Of a stretch of 64,000 nt of DNA, positions 27,367-36,646 are shown in pieces (within the stretch, counting starts at the first letter, position 1; every line of letters begins with the position of its first letter). The position numbers and the translations under genes are program-made. Origin of the DNA: JANQPA01 sp964548175 (lineage in GTDB: Bacteria; Bacteroidota; Bacteroidia; Chitinophagales; Saprospiraceae). The stretch covers positions 62,001 to 126,000 of the forward strand of contig CAZJQS010000007.1 of the NCBI GenBank assembly GCA_964548175.1, in the 5' to 3' direction. The notes under the pieces were generated by a model. That model saw only the letters and a program-made list of their open reading frames with translations, was not told where the DNA came from and searched no databases.

Positions 27367-28878
27367 TCAACAGTCTTTATTTTTCTTGATCAGGTCAAGA
27401 ATGGGGGTGTGGGATAGCCTGCTTTCAGCCCAAAAGAAGCACAACTCGTGCAGGTCAAACGGTATATTCTCTTCCTTTTTTTTCATCATTACCATAAAAC
27501 ATTCCCTGATGTGTTGAAGATGCAGCTTGCGTTCTCTTTCCAGGAGAGGGATCAATTCCTTGATGAAAGTATACAGCTTAAAAGCAAAGGCGCCTTCCTC
27601 AAATGCGTTTTTAGCTTTTAAATGCCTCAGTGAAGACCTCAAAGCATTATCGAGTTGTTCAATATCGGACATCTCATATTTTGACAACAGCCACAACAGC
27701 ACAAGAGCGATCCGGTCTTTTTCCCTGTTCTCATTCCCTCCTCTTTTCTTGGTCACTTTTTCGCACCAATCTATACATGCTTCGAAATCTTCGCAGCAAA
27801 AACAATAGATGGCCATATTGCCGATCAAGACTAGTCGACTGCTCTCGTTTAACTGGTACTTTTTTAGGCCGGATTGAATGTTTTTCCCCAGTTTATAGAG
27901 ATCTACCCTTGTGCCGGTATTGATGTAATAAAGGATTTTGAAGATAGAGGACTTCAAAAAGACCAGTCCCTGCACTTCGGCGTCTGTATTGCTCTTAGCT
28001 TCCTTCTCCATTAGCTGGATTTGCTCCCATACCTGATCAAAAGCCTCGACGCTGAAATAAGCATTGATCAGATTACTGATGTCCACCACATACCTGGAGA
28101 ATTCCTCGGATTTGTACTTGTCATGGTCTTTCCACCAGGATACCACCAGACTGTAATATTTGGCAGCTTTTTCTATATCGTTATTGATCTGGGCGTAAAT
28201 GGCCTTGTTTTGGAAAAAGCGTCTTTTAGCAAGCATGGTCAGATCGTCCGCAGGTCCATTGCCCTGTTCACCAGCGTCCAGGTCGTCAAAAGCGGGGATC
28301 AGGGCATTTAATTCTTGCTTGCTCATCCTGTTTTTTAGCCCTATAGACAAGAGGTGGGTAAGTTCGGTATAGTAACTTTCCGTGTAAAAGCCTTCCTGGA
28401 TTCCTTTCTTTTCATCAAACAGCATTTTGATCTGATTAATAAAGTCAGGATCAGTATGCCAGCGAATGTAGGTCTCTAATTCAATGATCTCCAACAAAGC
28501 TTGCTGGTCACCGGTTTCCTCCGCAAGAGATTTTGATTCGGAAAGCCGCCCTTCTGCCTGGGTATGAAGACCTCTTTTGTACAGGTACCTGGCGTCGATG
28601 ATGAGTTCGCGAATGCGGATATACCAGGATTTGCTTCGCTTGTAATCCCTGAGCCGTTTTAAAATGGATTCATAGAGGTATTTCTTGTCGGCGGAGAGAT
28701 TTTGAGGAAAAGCTTTTTTGAGTTTTTCCTCGTCAAACTCTTCCATTTTATTGATGAACTGAAACAACTCCAGGTATCTGTTGTCGTGTTCCCCCTTGGA
28801 AGACTCGGCTGTGAAATACCTCTTCTCCATTTTGGTCATCGACTTGATAAGGTGAAACAGGTCTTCTTTTTGTCTCAT
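27367..28878 (-). CDS. Large alpha-helical protein, TPR-like, unknown function
   Basis: This 503-residue protein has no signal peptide. It is almost entirely amphipathic helices rich in Lys, Glu and Leu. It opens with RQKEDLFHLIKSMTKMEKRYF, then repeated helix pairs such as RGLHTQAEGRLSESKSLAEE and KAAKYYSLVVSWWKDH, which look like degenerate tetratricopeptide units. Proteins that begin with 'LFxLIKSLTKxEKRYF' are widespread unknowns in Bacteroidota, so I treat it as a conserved hypothetical. No catalytic residues are obvious. It is monocistronic, and its upstream 700 bp contain no gene on its strand. Confidence 0.7.
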   Translation of the reverse strand: MRQKEDLFHLIKSMTKMEKRYFTAESSKGEHDNRYLELFQFINKMEEFDEEKLKKAFPQNLSADKKYLYESILKRLRDYKRSKSWYIRIRELIIDARYLYKRGLHTQAEGRLSESKSLAEETGDQQALLEIIELETYIRWHTDPDFINQIKMLFDEKKGIQEGFYTESYYTELTHLLSIGLKNRMSKQELNALIPAFDDLDAGEQGNGPADDLTMLAKRRFFQNKAIYAQINNDIEKAAKYYSLVVSWWKDHDKYKSEEFSRYVVDISNLINAYFSVEAFDQVWEQIQLMEKEAKSNTDAEVQGLVFLKSSIFKILYYINTGTRVDLYKLGKNIQSGLKKYQLNESSRLVLIGNMAIYCFCCEDFEACIDWCEKVTKKRGGNENREKDRIALVLLWLLSKYEMSDIEQLDNALRSSLRHLKAKNAFEEGAFAFKLYTFIKELIPLLERERKLHLQHIRECFMVMMKKKEENIPFDLHELCFFWAESRLSHTPILDLIKKNKDC

Positions 28879-29557
28879 AATCGTATTTAAGCCTGAAAAA
28901 TGGATTTGAAAAAGCGCCCGGTCGTTTTTTTAAGTTTTTTTGAAGCTTTAGAATTTTATTTGAATTTCGCTTCTCTGCTGGGGGAATTCGTTCAATAGTT
29001 TTTTGAGGCAAGTTTTAAGTCATTGATTTTTAATTATTTGCGCACTTTTTTATTCACTGGTCTGGCTTCCTCTCTAATCTTATGCTACTTTACGGTGATT
29101 TTTGAAACCTCAAATTAGAAATTTGATGGTTTTCAATGCGTAGTTGCTGATCCTATCTTTGAAAGGTAATTAGCAACAAAAGCTCACTGCCTCCAATTTT
29201 CGACCCAAAAAACCAGAAAACCGATCCCGGATATATAGGAAGCGGCTTTGAAAAGTCGCTTCCTTCAAATATAAAAATTTCGGTGAAATACTATGAGAAA
29301 AGCCTTTTTAACAACAGATAGCATCTAAAACCTGAAGAAATAAGCTAAATACGGTACGAAAGTTGGTGCAAAGGATCAGGGCCTTGTTTCGGCAAGGCGC
29401 CTTATCCTACCTTCTAAAGAAACTTTGAGATTACAATCCAAAACCATGTACAAATCCACAACCCACCAATGAAAACAACTACATCGCGATCTCCTGTATG
29501 ACCCTAAAAACCATTCTAAGAATAATAAATGGAGATAAGTAGATAGTTGCTAATTGT
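28879..29557. other. Long gene-free stretch, possible non-coding RNA
   Basis: About 680 bp lack convincing open frames. They contain a TATCTTTG box (29153-29160), similar to the -7 promoter consensus, and a hairpin with arm GGAAGCGGCTTT at 29238-29249 pairing to about 29263. A plus-strand terminator follows at 29558 with no plus-strand gene before it. This pattern would fit a non-coding transcript of about 400 nt, but the sequence matches no RNA family that I recognise. Confidence 0.35.
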
Positions 29558-29590
29558 GAGGGCCCGCAGGGGCCCTCTTTTGTTTTTACA
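29558..29590 (+). terminator. Orphan plus-strand intrinsic terminator
   Basis: Arm GAGGGCCC pairs with GGGCCCTC around a small loop, followed by TTTTGTTTTT on the plus strand. The minus strand after the hairpin lacks a T run, so it does not suit the phosphorylase gene that ends next to it. The upstream plus strand carries no gene. Confidence 0.8.
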
Positions 29591-32147
29591 GCCAACGCAC
29601 AAGCTGTAAGTCCTGCTTGTTCGGCAAGTGCGTATGTTTTGGGAACAGGCGGAAGCCGTACTCATAAACGCCGGATACTTCCGGCTTGATGTGGCAGCTA
29701 TAGGTAGCCAAAGAGCCTTTGGTTTCCGCTTCGTTTAATTCCTCGCTGAAAGCGAGTTCCAGGTTATTTTCGTCTATTCTTTTAAAGAAGACCACTTCCA
29801 GCCCGACATGCTTAGGATCGATTTCCTTGTGATCCAAAGTGATGGAAGCGGTGAACTTGTCCCCTATCTTTAGCGCAAAATTGTCGGAGTCGTAAACGTC
29901 CATATTGACCACTTCTATAGCATCCCAGTGCCGGGCCATATGGTGCTTCCATTTAGACATTTGAGCGGCCACTTTAAAATTATTGCTTTGAACGGTTTGG
30001 GCGCGGTCGGCCAGGCGGTTATAAAACTTGCGGAAGTAATCGTCCATCATGCGCTTCATGGTGAAGTAAGGAGCCACGATGGTCATGATGTTTTTGATGT
30101 ATTTCACCCAGGTTTCAGGAATGCCGGCTTCGTTGCGGTCGAAATATTTGGGGATCAGTTCATTTTCGAGGATATTGTAGATGCTTTCGGCATCCAATTC
30201 ATCCTGCAGGTGCTGATCTTCATAGGCTCGTTCCAAAGGCAGGGCCCAGCCGGCATCCGGGCGATATCCCTCTGCCCACCATCCATCGAGGACGCTAAAG
30301 TTCATGACGCCGTTCATGGCCGCTTTCATGCCGCTGGTGCCGGAAGCTTCCTTCGGCCGGGTAGGGGTGTTCACCCAGATGTCTACCCCTCTGACCAGTA
30401 ACTTGGCCATTTCCATGTTGTAGCCTTCCAGGAAAATGACTTTACCGATGAACTCGGGACGCTGCGAAACATTAATGATCCGCTTGATCAATTCCTGACC
30501 ACCCTGATCGGCGGGATGTGCTTTTCCGGCAAAAATAAACATGACCGGCTGTTCCGGATCATTGACGATCTCGGCAAGGCGATCCAGGTTGGTAAATAGC
30601 AAATGTGCCCGCTTATAAGTCGCAAAACGTCGGGCAAAACCGAAGATCAGCGCTTCACTGTTAATCTTGTTCAACACGTCGAAAATGGCTGCCGGCTTTT
30701 CTCCTCTGCGGGTCAGGTCTTGCTTCAGCTTGTCTTTAACATAATCGATCAGCTTGTGTTTCAGCTGCCGGCGGATGTCCATGATCTGCTCATCAGGTAA
30801 TTCCCTGATCCTGGCCCACAGTTTTTCGTTCGATTGATCCTTTATGAACTTGTCGCCGTTCATCTCCATCAATATCTTATGCCATTCATGAGCGATCCAG
30901 GTAGGATAGTGGACACTGTTAGTGACGTAGCCAATGTGCAGCTCCTCAGGATTGTACCCTGGAAATAAGGTGTTGAACATTTTCTGAGATACCGAGCCAT
31001 GCAGTTTACTCACCCCATTGACTTCCTGGGACAGCCGGATGGCCAGATGGCTCATCGAAAACATTTCTGTGGGATTGTCCGGGTTGATTTTTCCCAGCGA
31101 AACGAAATCGTGCCAGCTGATGCCAAGGGGATCTGCATACGGATGCATATAATTTCTCAGCAGATCTTCCGTGAAATAGTCATGGCCTGCAGGTACTGGA
31201 GTGTGGGTGGTAAATAAAGAAGAACTGCGCACCACTTCCAGCGCTTCATCAAAAGAAAGATTGTCGTTGTGAATGTAATCTTTCAGCCGCTCGATATTCA
31301 AAAAGGCCGCATGTCCTTCATTGCTGTGAAAGATATTTGGTTCTAAACCCATTGCCTTTAAGACCCTCACACCACCAATGCCCAGGAGGATCTCCTGCTT
31401 GAGCCGGTGTTCATTGTCCCCTCCATACAACTGATGAGTCAGCGTGCGATCCTCCCAGCTGTTCTCATCAAAATCAGTATCCAGCAGGTACAAAGAAATA
31501 CGGCCGACTTTCATCTCCCATATCTTGGCCAGGACGGTTCGCCCGCGCAGATTGATCATGACCTTCAGCCACTCACCATCATCTTTTCTGACCGGCGCCA
31601 TAGGGAGTAGAGTGAATTTTTGCGGAGGATAATTATTGATCTGATCTCCATGCAAAGAGATCGATTGCTGAAAATAACCATATCGATACAACAAACCGAC
31701 TGCCACCAGGTCGACATTCATATCGCTGGCCTCTTTTAGAAAGTCCCCCGCCAAAACTCCTAGCCCTCCGGAGTATAACCTGACAGAGATATGAAGGCCG
31801 TATTCCATACAGAAGTAACCTATTTTAGGCCCCTTAGCCTTTGATTTGGCAGCCATATAACCTTGGTATTCTTTGTTGACCGACTTGAGGCGCTTCATGA
31901 AATCCTTGTCTTCCAACAACTCCTGTATCCGGTCGTTGGGCATTTCATCCAGTATGGCAATGGGATTATAGTTGCTTTCCACCCATTTTTCAGGTAGTAT
32001 CGATCTGAAAAGTTCAGAGGCTTCTTTATTCCATGACCACCATAGGTTGCCGGCCATTTCCTGGAGCGGTGAAAGTTCTTCAGGAAGGTGGGTTTCAATA
32101 AATATGCGTTTAAGCTTGAGGGTGTCGCTCTTTAATTGTCCAATCAT
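29586..32147 (-). CDS. glgP: Alpha-glucan (glycogen/maltodextrin) phosphorylase
   Basis: This protein of about 853 residues is read from MIGQLKSD, because the extra upstream Met codons precede it without a family match. It opens with the DUF3417-type segment (LQEMAGNLWWSWNKEA). It then carries the GT35 phosphorylase core with the PLP-binding lysine in KEASGTSGMKAAMNG (Lys608) and PAGHDYF near the middle. A C-terminal extension (VYEYGFRLFPKHTHLPNK) ends it. The enzyme releases glucose-1-phosphate from glycogen or maltodextrins in the cytosol. It belongs to the longer bacterial class with an N-terminal DUF3417 domain. The gene stands alone, and no glycogen synthase or branching enzyme is adjacent. 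Confidence 0.92.
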   Translation of the reverse strand: MIGQLKSDTLKLKRIFIETHLPEELSPLQEMAGNLWWSWNKEASELFRSILPEKWVESNYNPIAILDEMPNDRIQELLEDKDFMKRLKSVNKEYQGYMAAKSKAKGPKIGYFCMEYGLHISVRLYSGGLGVLAGDFLKEASDMNVDLVAVGLLYRYGYFQQSISLHGDQINNYPPQKFTLLPMAPVRKDDGEWLKVMINLRGRTVLAKIWEMKVGRISLYLLDTDFDENSWEDRTLTHQLYGGDNEHRLKQEILLGIGGVRVLKAMGLEPNIFHSNEGHAAFLNIERLKDYIHNDNLSFDEALEVVRSSSLFTTHTPVPAGHDYFTEDLLRNYMHPYADPLGISWHDFVSLGKINPDNPTEMFSMSHLAIRLSQEVNGVSKLHGSVSQKMFNTLFPGYNPEELHIGYVTNSVHYPTWIAHEWHKILMEMNGDKFIKDQSNEKLWARIRELPDEQIMDIRRQLKHKLIDYVKDKLKQDLTRRGEKPAAIFDVLNKINSEALIFGFARRFATYKRAHLLFTNLDRLAEIVNDPEQPVMFIFAGKAHPADQGGQELIKRIINVSQRPEFIGKVIFLEGYNMEMAKLLVRGVDIWVNTPTRPKEASGTSGMKAAMNGVMNFSVLDGWWAEGYRPDAGWALPLERAYEDQHLQDELDAESIYNILENELIPKYFDRNEAGIPETWVKYIKNIMTIVAPYFTMKRMMDDYFRKFYNRLADRAQTVQSNNFKVAAQMSKWKHHMARHWDAIEVVNMDVYDSDNFALKIGDKFTASITLDHKEIDPKHVGLEVVFFKRIDENNLELAFSEELNEAETKGSLATYSCHIKPEVSGVYEYGFRLFPKHTHLPNKQDLQLVRWL

Positions 32148-32428
32148 GCTGACAGATTTTGATGAAATAATTACAATTGACCGCAAGAACCTGATAATCA
32201 GCTGAATTCACTCATCTCAATTGTATTTCTTGTATACATAGAATAGCAAATTTAAAATTCTTTTGGCAAGATGATAGCAATTGAAGTATGATTCTTGTAA
32301 AGTTTACACTAAGTTAAAGTGGAAATCTATCTTTTCTGACACTCATGGTAGCGGAAAGAAAATGTCCCTACCGTACTAATCACGGGGCTTTGGCAAGTAA
32401 AAAATACGCAAGAAATACTTCCACTCCC

Positions 32429-32458
32429 TTGGAATCAAAAAAAAATATATTACTTTAA
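32429..32458 (+). promoter_or_regulatory. Candidate promoter with 19 bp spacing
   Basis: TTG at 32429-32431 and TACTTTA at 32451-32457 are exactly 19 bp apart, which fits the Bacteroidota housekeeping promoter (TTG-N19-TAnnTTTG) apart from the last base. Transcription would start near 32465, 59 bp before the outer-membrane protein start. Confidence 0.5.
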
Positions 32459-32523
32459 CTCCAGAAATGGGAGGTCTTTTGCCTTTAACCATTTTTGCTT
32501 TTTTAACCAAAAAACAATTTACA

Positions 32524-33003
32524 ATGAAATTAAGAAATTGGTTCGTATTATTTTTCTTCCTGTTTGCTTTTTCAAGCGTAAAAGCACAATTGGCCTTGGG
32601 TCCTGGTATCTCTTTCCCGGTGGATCTTGGAGATCTGGGTATTTTGGCCAGAGGTACTTATCAAATTGATGAGACCTGGGGAGCACAAGGCACCTTTACG
32701 TATTACTTGGACGGCATCGAAGGCGTTTCTTTTTGGAGCATTGATGCCGATGCAACTTACAACTTTACAGACACGGATGCTGCTACCTTATATGCCCTGG
32801 CTGGTCTGTCCATTTTCAATGCCGGAGTTGACCTGGGGCCTTTCGGTTCTGCTTCATCCTCTGATTTTGGTGTCAGTATTGGTGGAGGCGCAAAATTCAG
32901 TGTCGGAGATTCCTTTACTCCATTCGGCGAAGCCCGGCTTCGAATCGCAGGAGGTACGGATCTGGTGTTGACCGGCGGGGTCTTGTTCCCAATAGGAAAT
33001 TAA
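32524..33003 (+). CDS. Small outer-membrane beta-barrel protein
   Basis: This 159-residue protein is read from ATG 32524, which places a strong signal peptide (LFFFLFAFSSVKAQ) at the N-terminus. The earlier Met at 32467 would put unrelated residues ahead of it. The mature part alternates short polar turns with strands (YQIDETWGAQGTFTYYLDG, DATYNFTDTDAATLYALAGL, VGDSFTPFGEARLRIAGGTD), the pattern of an 8-stranded OmpW/OmpX-type barrel. It has a candidate promoter and is followed by a strong terminator, so it is monocistronic. The function is probably structural or porin-like. A decayed barrel gene follows directly at 33088. Confidence 0.8.
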   Translation: MKLRNWFVLFFFLFAFSSVKAQLALGPGISFPVDLGDLGILARGTYQIDETWGAQGTFTYYLDGIEGVSFWSIDADATYNFTDTDAATLYALAGLSIFNAGVDLGPFGSASSSDFGVSIGGGAKFSVGDSFTPFGEARLRIAGGTDLVLTGGVLFPIGN

Positions 33004-33021
33004 AAGATGGCAAAAATTTAA

Positions 33022-33064
33022 AATAACAAATGCTGCCTCCTTGAGGCAGCATTTGTTATTTTAA
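33022..33064 (+). terminator. Strong intrinsic terminator
   Basis: A perfect 18 bp stem (arm AATAACAAATGCTGCCTC at 33022-33039, loop CTT, opposite arm 33043-33060) lies 19 bp after the barrel gene and ends in TTATTTTA. It separates the intact gene from the decayed one. Confidence 0.88.
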
Positions 33065-33087
33065 AGGAAGGCGATTCCTTAAATGTT

Positions 33088-33913
33088 ATGAAAAAATTCA
33101 GCTTAAATTTTATTCTCGTGAAATGGACCTTTACCCTAATTACCCTATCCATTACCATGGTGATAAGTGCTCAAAATACAGAGCAAATTACGACCACTGA
33201 CTTTGAACAGAGAGATGAAAAGTTACTCATCTTTTTTCGGTGCCTTACAATGCACCGAAATTGAGATTTACCTTCGGATCTGTTGTAATTTATTCAGATG
33301 GAAAGGAAATTAATACTAAAACCCTTGACGCCTGCCTGATGTATTAGGAAGTGGAGAATTTTATTCTGTAGCCTGGGACGTGTTAGCTGATGTGAATCAG
33401 CTCTCTGCTCCGGAACGAGCTGTAATTAATTTAAGATTAACTTCTTCTTCAGCGCAAATTGTTGATAGAGAAAAAAGGAAAAGCCAGTCTCAATCAAGCG
33501 TATCTTTTGGTGGGGGGCTTGCTTTTGAAACCGGCTACAGTATTTTTGGCGTCCAAGCAAAAGTTGCTTATGGTTTTAGTCGTAGGTTTGGAGTTCAAGC
33601 CCATTTAGTAACTTACTCTAATGATTTTTCTGATGAGTATTATTCTCTGAATTTAGATTTAACTTATAATATTGCTGAGTCAAAAACTTTTTAAGTATAC
33701 GCTTTACTTGGAGGGTTTTATTTGAGGGATATTCAATCGAATTTCAATGATGACTATTCGTATGCTGGAGTGAGAGCTGGAGATGGCATTTTATTTAGCC
33801 CCAACTCTGTTATTACTCCTTTTTTAGAAACGAATTTAAGAACGGGATTCGGGAATGAATATACGGCTTTGATACCTGTAGCGGGCTTTTTAATTAACTT
33901 TGATATCTACTAA
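33088..33913 (+). pseudogene. Decayed outer-membrane beta-barrel gene
   Basis: An ATG at 33088 begins a signal peptide (LITLSITMVISAQ) and about 50 coding residues. The frame then shifts near 33240 to VPYNAPKLRFTFGSVVIY, ends, and shifts again near 33340 to VLGSGEFYSVAWDVLADV. The third segment (SFGGGLAFETGYSIFGVQ, then AKVAYGFSRRFGVQAHLV) is clearly a barrel and is cut by an in-phase TAA at 33692-33694. After this stop the same frame continues (VYALLGGFYLRDIQSNF) to 33913. Two or more frameshifts plus one nonsense codon make this a pseudogene. It may be a decayed relative of the intact barrel gene upstream, though the similarity is only general. Confidence 0.8.
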
Positions 33914-34014
33914 ATGTAATTTTTAACTATCGAATAACCTATCTGACTGATCATGTGGATCATTTTATGTACTGATGTTATGCAGTGTTATTGACGAAGC
34001 TTTTCTACCCAAAT

Positions 34015-34038
34015 GGAACCCCTGTCGGGGTCCTCTTT
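34015..34038 (+). terminator. Hairpin terminator after the decayed barrel gene
   Basis: GGAACCCC pairs with GGGGTCC around TGTC (one bulged A), followed by TCTTTGT. It lies about 100 bp beyond the pseudogene and may be its old terminator. Confidence 0.55.
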
Positions 34039-34221
34039 GTGTGACCGACCGATACCTTAATCGTCACAACAATAAATCATATATATCAATTTATAAATTT
34101 GATTATGTGATAAAAAAATCTAATATTGCAAAAGAGAATCCTTTGAAGTCTTCTAAGCTGCTGCAGGCGGTTTAATTGGCTTCACCCAAACTTCTCAGCG
34201 CTTAAATATAAATATGATTCC

Positions 34222-34674
34222 ATGACAAAATTGATCTCCACAGTAGTTCTAATGCTCTTTGCATTGGCTGTGCAGGCGCAGCTGCAAAGTGTCCAAATCG
34301 TACCTCTTTCCAATACCGACATCTGCCGGGGCTATACCACACAAAACATCGCCCGCGTACAGATGGTCTCCGACCTGCCAAATTTTGTGAACGATCCCGA
34401 AATTTTCGTCACCTACACCTGGCGGGCGGAACACCCTAACGGCAATAAGGTCTGGAATACCAGCAGCCCAATGAGAGTCATCCCCATTCCCTGGACAGGC
34501 GAATATACCATCCACTGCACCGTGGAATTTGTAGTGCTGGGGAATTCCAATCCCTTCCAGACCATTTCTTCCAATACCTTAAGGGTAACGGGAAAAACCT
34601 GCGAGACCAGCAGCCTGAATGAAGCGGTTAGGGTGAATAAAGAAATTTCAAAGCCTATCATTATTAAACAATGA
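34222..34674 (+). CDS. Secreted protein of unknown function
   Basis: This 150-residue protein has a signal peptide (VVLMLFALAVQAQ) and a single beta-sandwich-like mature domain (VQMVSDLPNFVNDPEIFVTY, WTGEYTIHCTVEF). Two cysteines (in TDICRGY and TIHCTV) and one later (TGKTCETS) could form disulfides. The layout resembles immunoglobulin-like exported domains, but no family is recognised. It is preceded by a gene-free 300 bp that includes a terminator, so it is probably transcribed alone. Confidence 0.65.
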   Translation: MTKLISTVVLMLFALAVQAQLQSVQIVPLSNTDICRGYTTQNIARVQMVSDLPNFVNDPEIFVTYTWRAEHPNGNKVWNTSSPMRVIPIPWTGEYTIHCTVEFVVLGNSNPFQTISSNTLRVTGKTCETSSLNEAVRVNKEISKPIIIKQ

Positions 34675-34782
34675 AATGGATGCTGGATAGCCTGTCCGAG
34701 AGTGTTCAGAGTTCCGGGTTCTGAGGCACCTTGAATATCAATGAAATAGAATTTTATTGACACATTTATTTGAACTATCCCA

Positions 34783-34829
34783 CCTGGGGCTGTGTAAAAA
34801 GTCCTTCGGCCTTTTTCCCCACCCCCAGG
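34783..34829. repeat. Short derivative of the long palindromic element (47 bp)
   Basis: CCTGGGG at the left and CCCCCAGG at the right enclose TGTGTAAAAAGT and its imperfect complement. The outer ends match those of the long element, but the central arms are missing. It lies 32 bp from the end of the minus-strand sulfatase gene and may act as its terminator. Confidence 0.55.
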
Positions 34830-34860
34830 CTATCCAACAACCAACAACCAACATCCATTT

Positions 34861-36636
34861 CTACTTCACCAAAAACCCATCCACGCCCACCAAATAGCCG
34901 TTTGAATAACCTCCGGCCCGGATATCCTTGCCTACCAATTCGATCGTCAGTTCATTTTTGCCGGCTCGTAATGGCACTTCTCCCAGCTTGAGCGGACCGG
35001 TAGGCTCTACACCCTCCGCAAAGCAATCGATAAAGGCGCCGACAGATTGACCGTTTACTTTTACCTGTATGATGCCGTAATCTTTGGCCCGCGTAAAGTA
35101 CCCATACAAGCTGTAATCGCCAGATTTTTCTACCTCCAGCGGTAAGGTAAGCTGATCGCCCGGCGAGGCCTCCACCCACCACAACTGCTGATCACCGCCC
35201 CATTCGCCCTTGAAAGGCTTCATGCCCTGGACGCGCAGCCGGCCGCCGCTTACCCTGGCCTGCTCTATTAAGGCTTCAGCTTCTATCGAGGGCTGACTGG
35301 TGGTTTTGACGGTCGCTTCATGGGCTTCCTTCATGCTTTTCAGTTCTTCGATGACATTGGGGTGGTTCTCAGCCAGGTTGAATCGCTCGCTGGGATCATT
35401 TTCTAAATGAAAGAGCAAGGGCGGATCATGAAAGGTCATTGGCCCGGCCGGATATTCCGTCTGGGTGATAAAATGAGCTTTCCAGGGGCCTTTCCGGACG
35501 GCAAAGACCCGGTCACCCCGGTAATAAAAAAAATCTTCCCGGGGAGAGGGGGCTTCGTTTAAAAGAACGGGAAGTATATTTTTTCCGTCCAACCTATCCT
35601 GGTTGACCTCAGCTCCGATCATATCGGCGATGGTGGGAAGAAAGTCGATGGTGCTGGTCAATGCTGTGGATACTTTGCCGTTAGGAATTTTCCCCGGCCA
35701 CCAGGCGATCATGGGGACGCGCAAGCCTCCTTCCCAGGTTACTCCCTTGCCTTCTCTGAGTAAGCCCGCGGAGCCGCCGTTTTGTTTGGTCACCAACCAG
35801 GGACCGTTGTCGCTGGTGAAAATGACCAGAGTGTTGTCCGCGAGTCCGGATTCTTTTAATTTTTGCAGTATTTGCCCGACGCTCCAGTCGATCTCTTCCA
35901 CTACATCGCCGTACAGTCCTCTCGGACTTTTGCCCAAAAAGTTTTCAGAGGCAAAAAGAGGGATGTGGGGCATGGTGTGGGCGAGATACAATAAAAAAGG
36001 ATTTTCTCGGTTTTTTTCGATAAAATCCAACGCAGCCTCTGTGTACCTTTTGGTCAGGGTTTCTTGCACAGCCGGTCGCTCGACGATCTCTTCATTACGC
36101 ATCAGGGGCACATTCCAGTATCCTGCCTGTCCGTCTCTGGCGGAGACAAAGTCCATGTCGTTGGAATAAGGAATGCCGTAATAACTATCGAACCCCTGGG
36201 CCGTAGGGAGGTATTCAGGCAGATGCCCCAAATGCCATTTGCCGATGGCCGCCGTGGCATAGTTTTTTTGTTTGACCACCTCTGCAATAGTAATTTCTGC
36301 GGGCGGAAGGCCTACTTTATCGTTGGGAAAAAGAACTCTTCCATTGATCATGCCCTGCACCATACCGGTGCGCACCGGATAGCGCCCCGTTAATAGTCCG
36401 GCCCTGCTGGGCGTGCAAACGGAAGCTGCGGCGTAAAACTGCATAAAACGCATCCCTTCAATGGCCATTTGATCAAGGTGAGGCGTGCGTATGGTAGGAT
36501 GGCCATAAATGCCCAGGTCGCCATAACCCAGATCATCAGTGAAAATGATGATGACGTTAGGCAGGCGCTCGTCTTCCTGACTCAATAAAGGATGGACCAA
36601 ACAGGCAATAAAAAATGATAATAGAAAAAATCGCAT
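34861..36636 (-). CDS. Sulfatase with C-terminal carbohydrate-binding-like domain
   Basis: This 591-residue type I sulfatase has a cleavable signal peptide (CLVHPLLSQ), metal-binding Asp34 and Asp35 in IIFTDDLGYGD, and the formylglycine signature CTPSRAGLLTG (Cys74 to Arg78). The layout is that of arylsulfatase A-like enzymes. After the catalytic domain, residues about 450-591 form a separate beta-sandwich (VSGGRLRVQGMKPFKGEWGG, then DYGIIQVKVNGQSVGAF). This domain is repeated almost unchanged in architecture at the end of the neighbouring GH172-like protein. The gene is the second of a two-gene minus-strand operon (10 bp gap). The substrate is probably a sulfated polysaccharide whose glycosyl part is attacked by the partner enzyme. 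Confidence 0.92.
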   Translation of the reverse strand: MRFFLLSFFIACLVHPLLSQEDERLPNVIIIFTDDLGYGDLGIYGHPTIRTPHLDQMAIEGMRFMQFYAAASVCTPSRAGLLTGRYPVRTGMVQGMINGRVLFPNDKVGLPPAEITIAEVVKQKNYATAAIGKWHLGHLPEYLPTAQGFDSYYGIPYSNDMDFVSARDGQAGYWNVPLMRNEEIVERPAVQETLTKRYTEAALDFIEKNRENPFLLYLAHTMPHIPLFASENFLGKSPRGLYGDVVEEIDWSVGQILQKLKESGLADNTLVIFTSDNGPWLVTKQNGGSAGLLREGKGVTWEGGLRVPMIAWWPGKIPNGKVSTALTSTIDFLPTIADMIGAEVNQDRLDGKNILPVLLNEAPSPREDFFYYRGDRVFAVRKGPWKAHFITQTEYPAGPMTFHDPPLLFHLENDPSERFNLAENHPNVIEELKSMKEAHEATVKTTSQPSIEAEALIEQARVSGGRLRVQGMKPFKGEWGGDQQLWWVEASPGDQLTLPLEVEKSGDYSLYGYFTRAKDYGIIQVKVNGQSVGAFIDCFAEGVEPTGPLKLGEVPLRAGKNELTIELVGKDIRAGGYSNGYLVGVDGFLVK

Positions 36637-36646
36637 GAATGTGTTT

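Noticed and set aside
33975..34175. 66-codon frame on the plus strand
   Set aside because: Its start lies in a hairpin terminator region, and it has no signal peptide, motif or good ribosome site.
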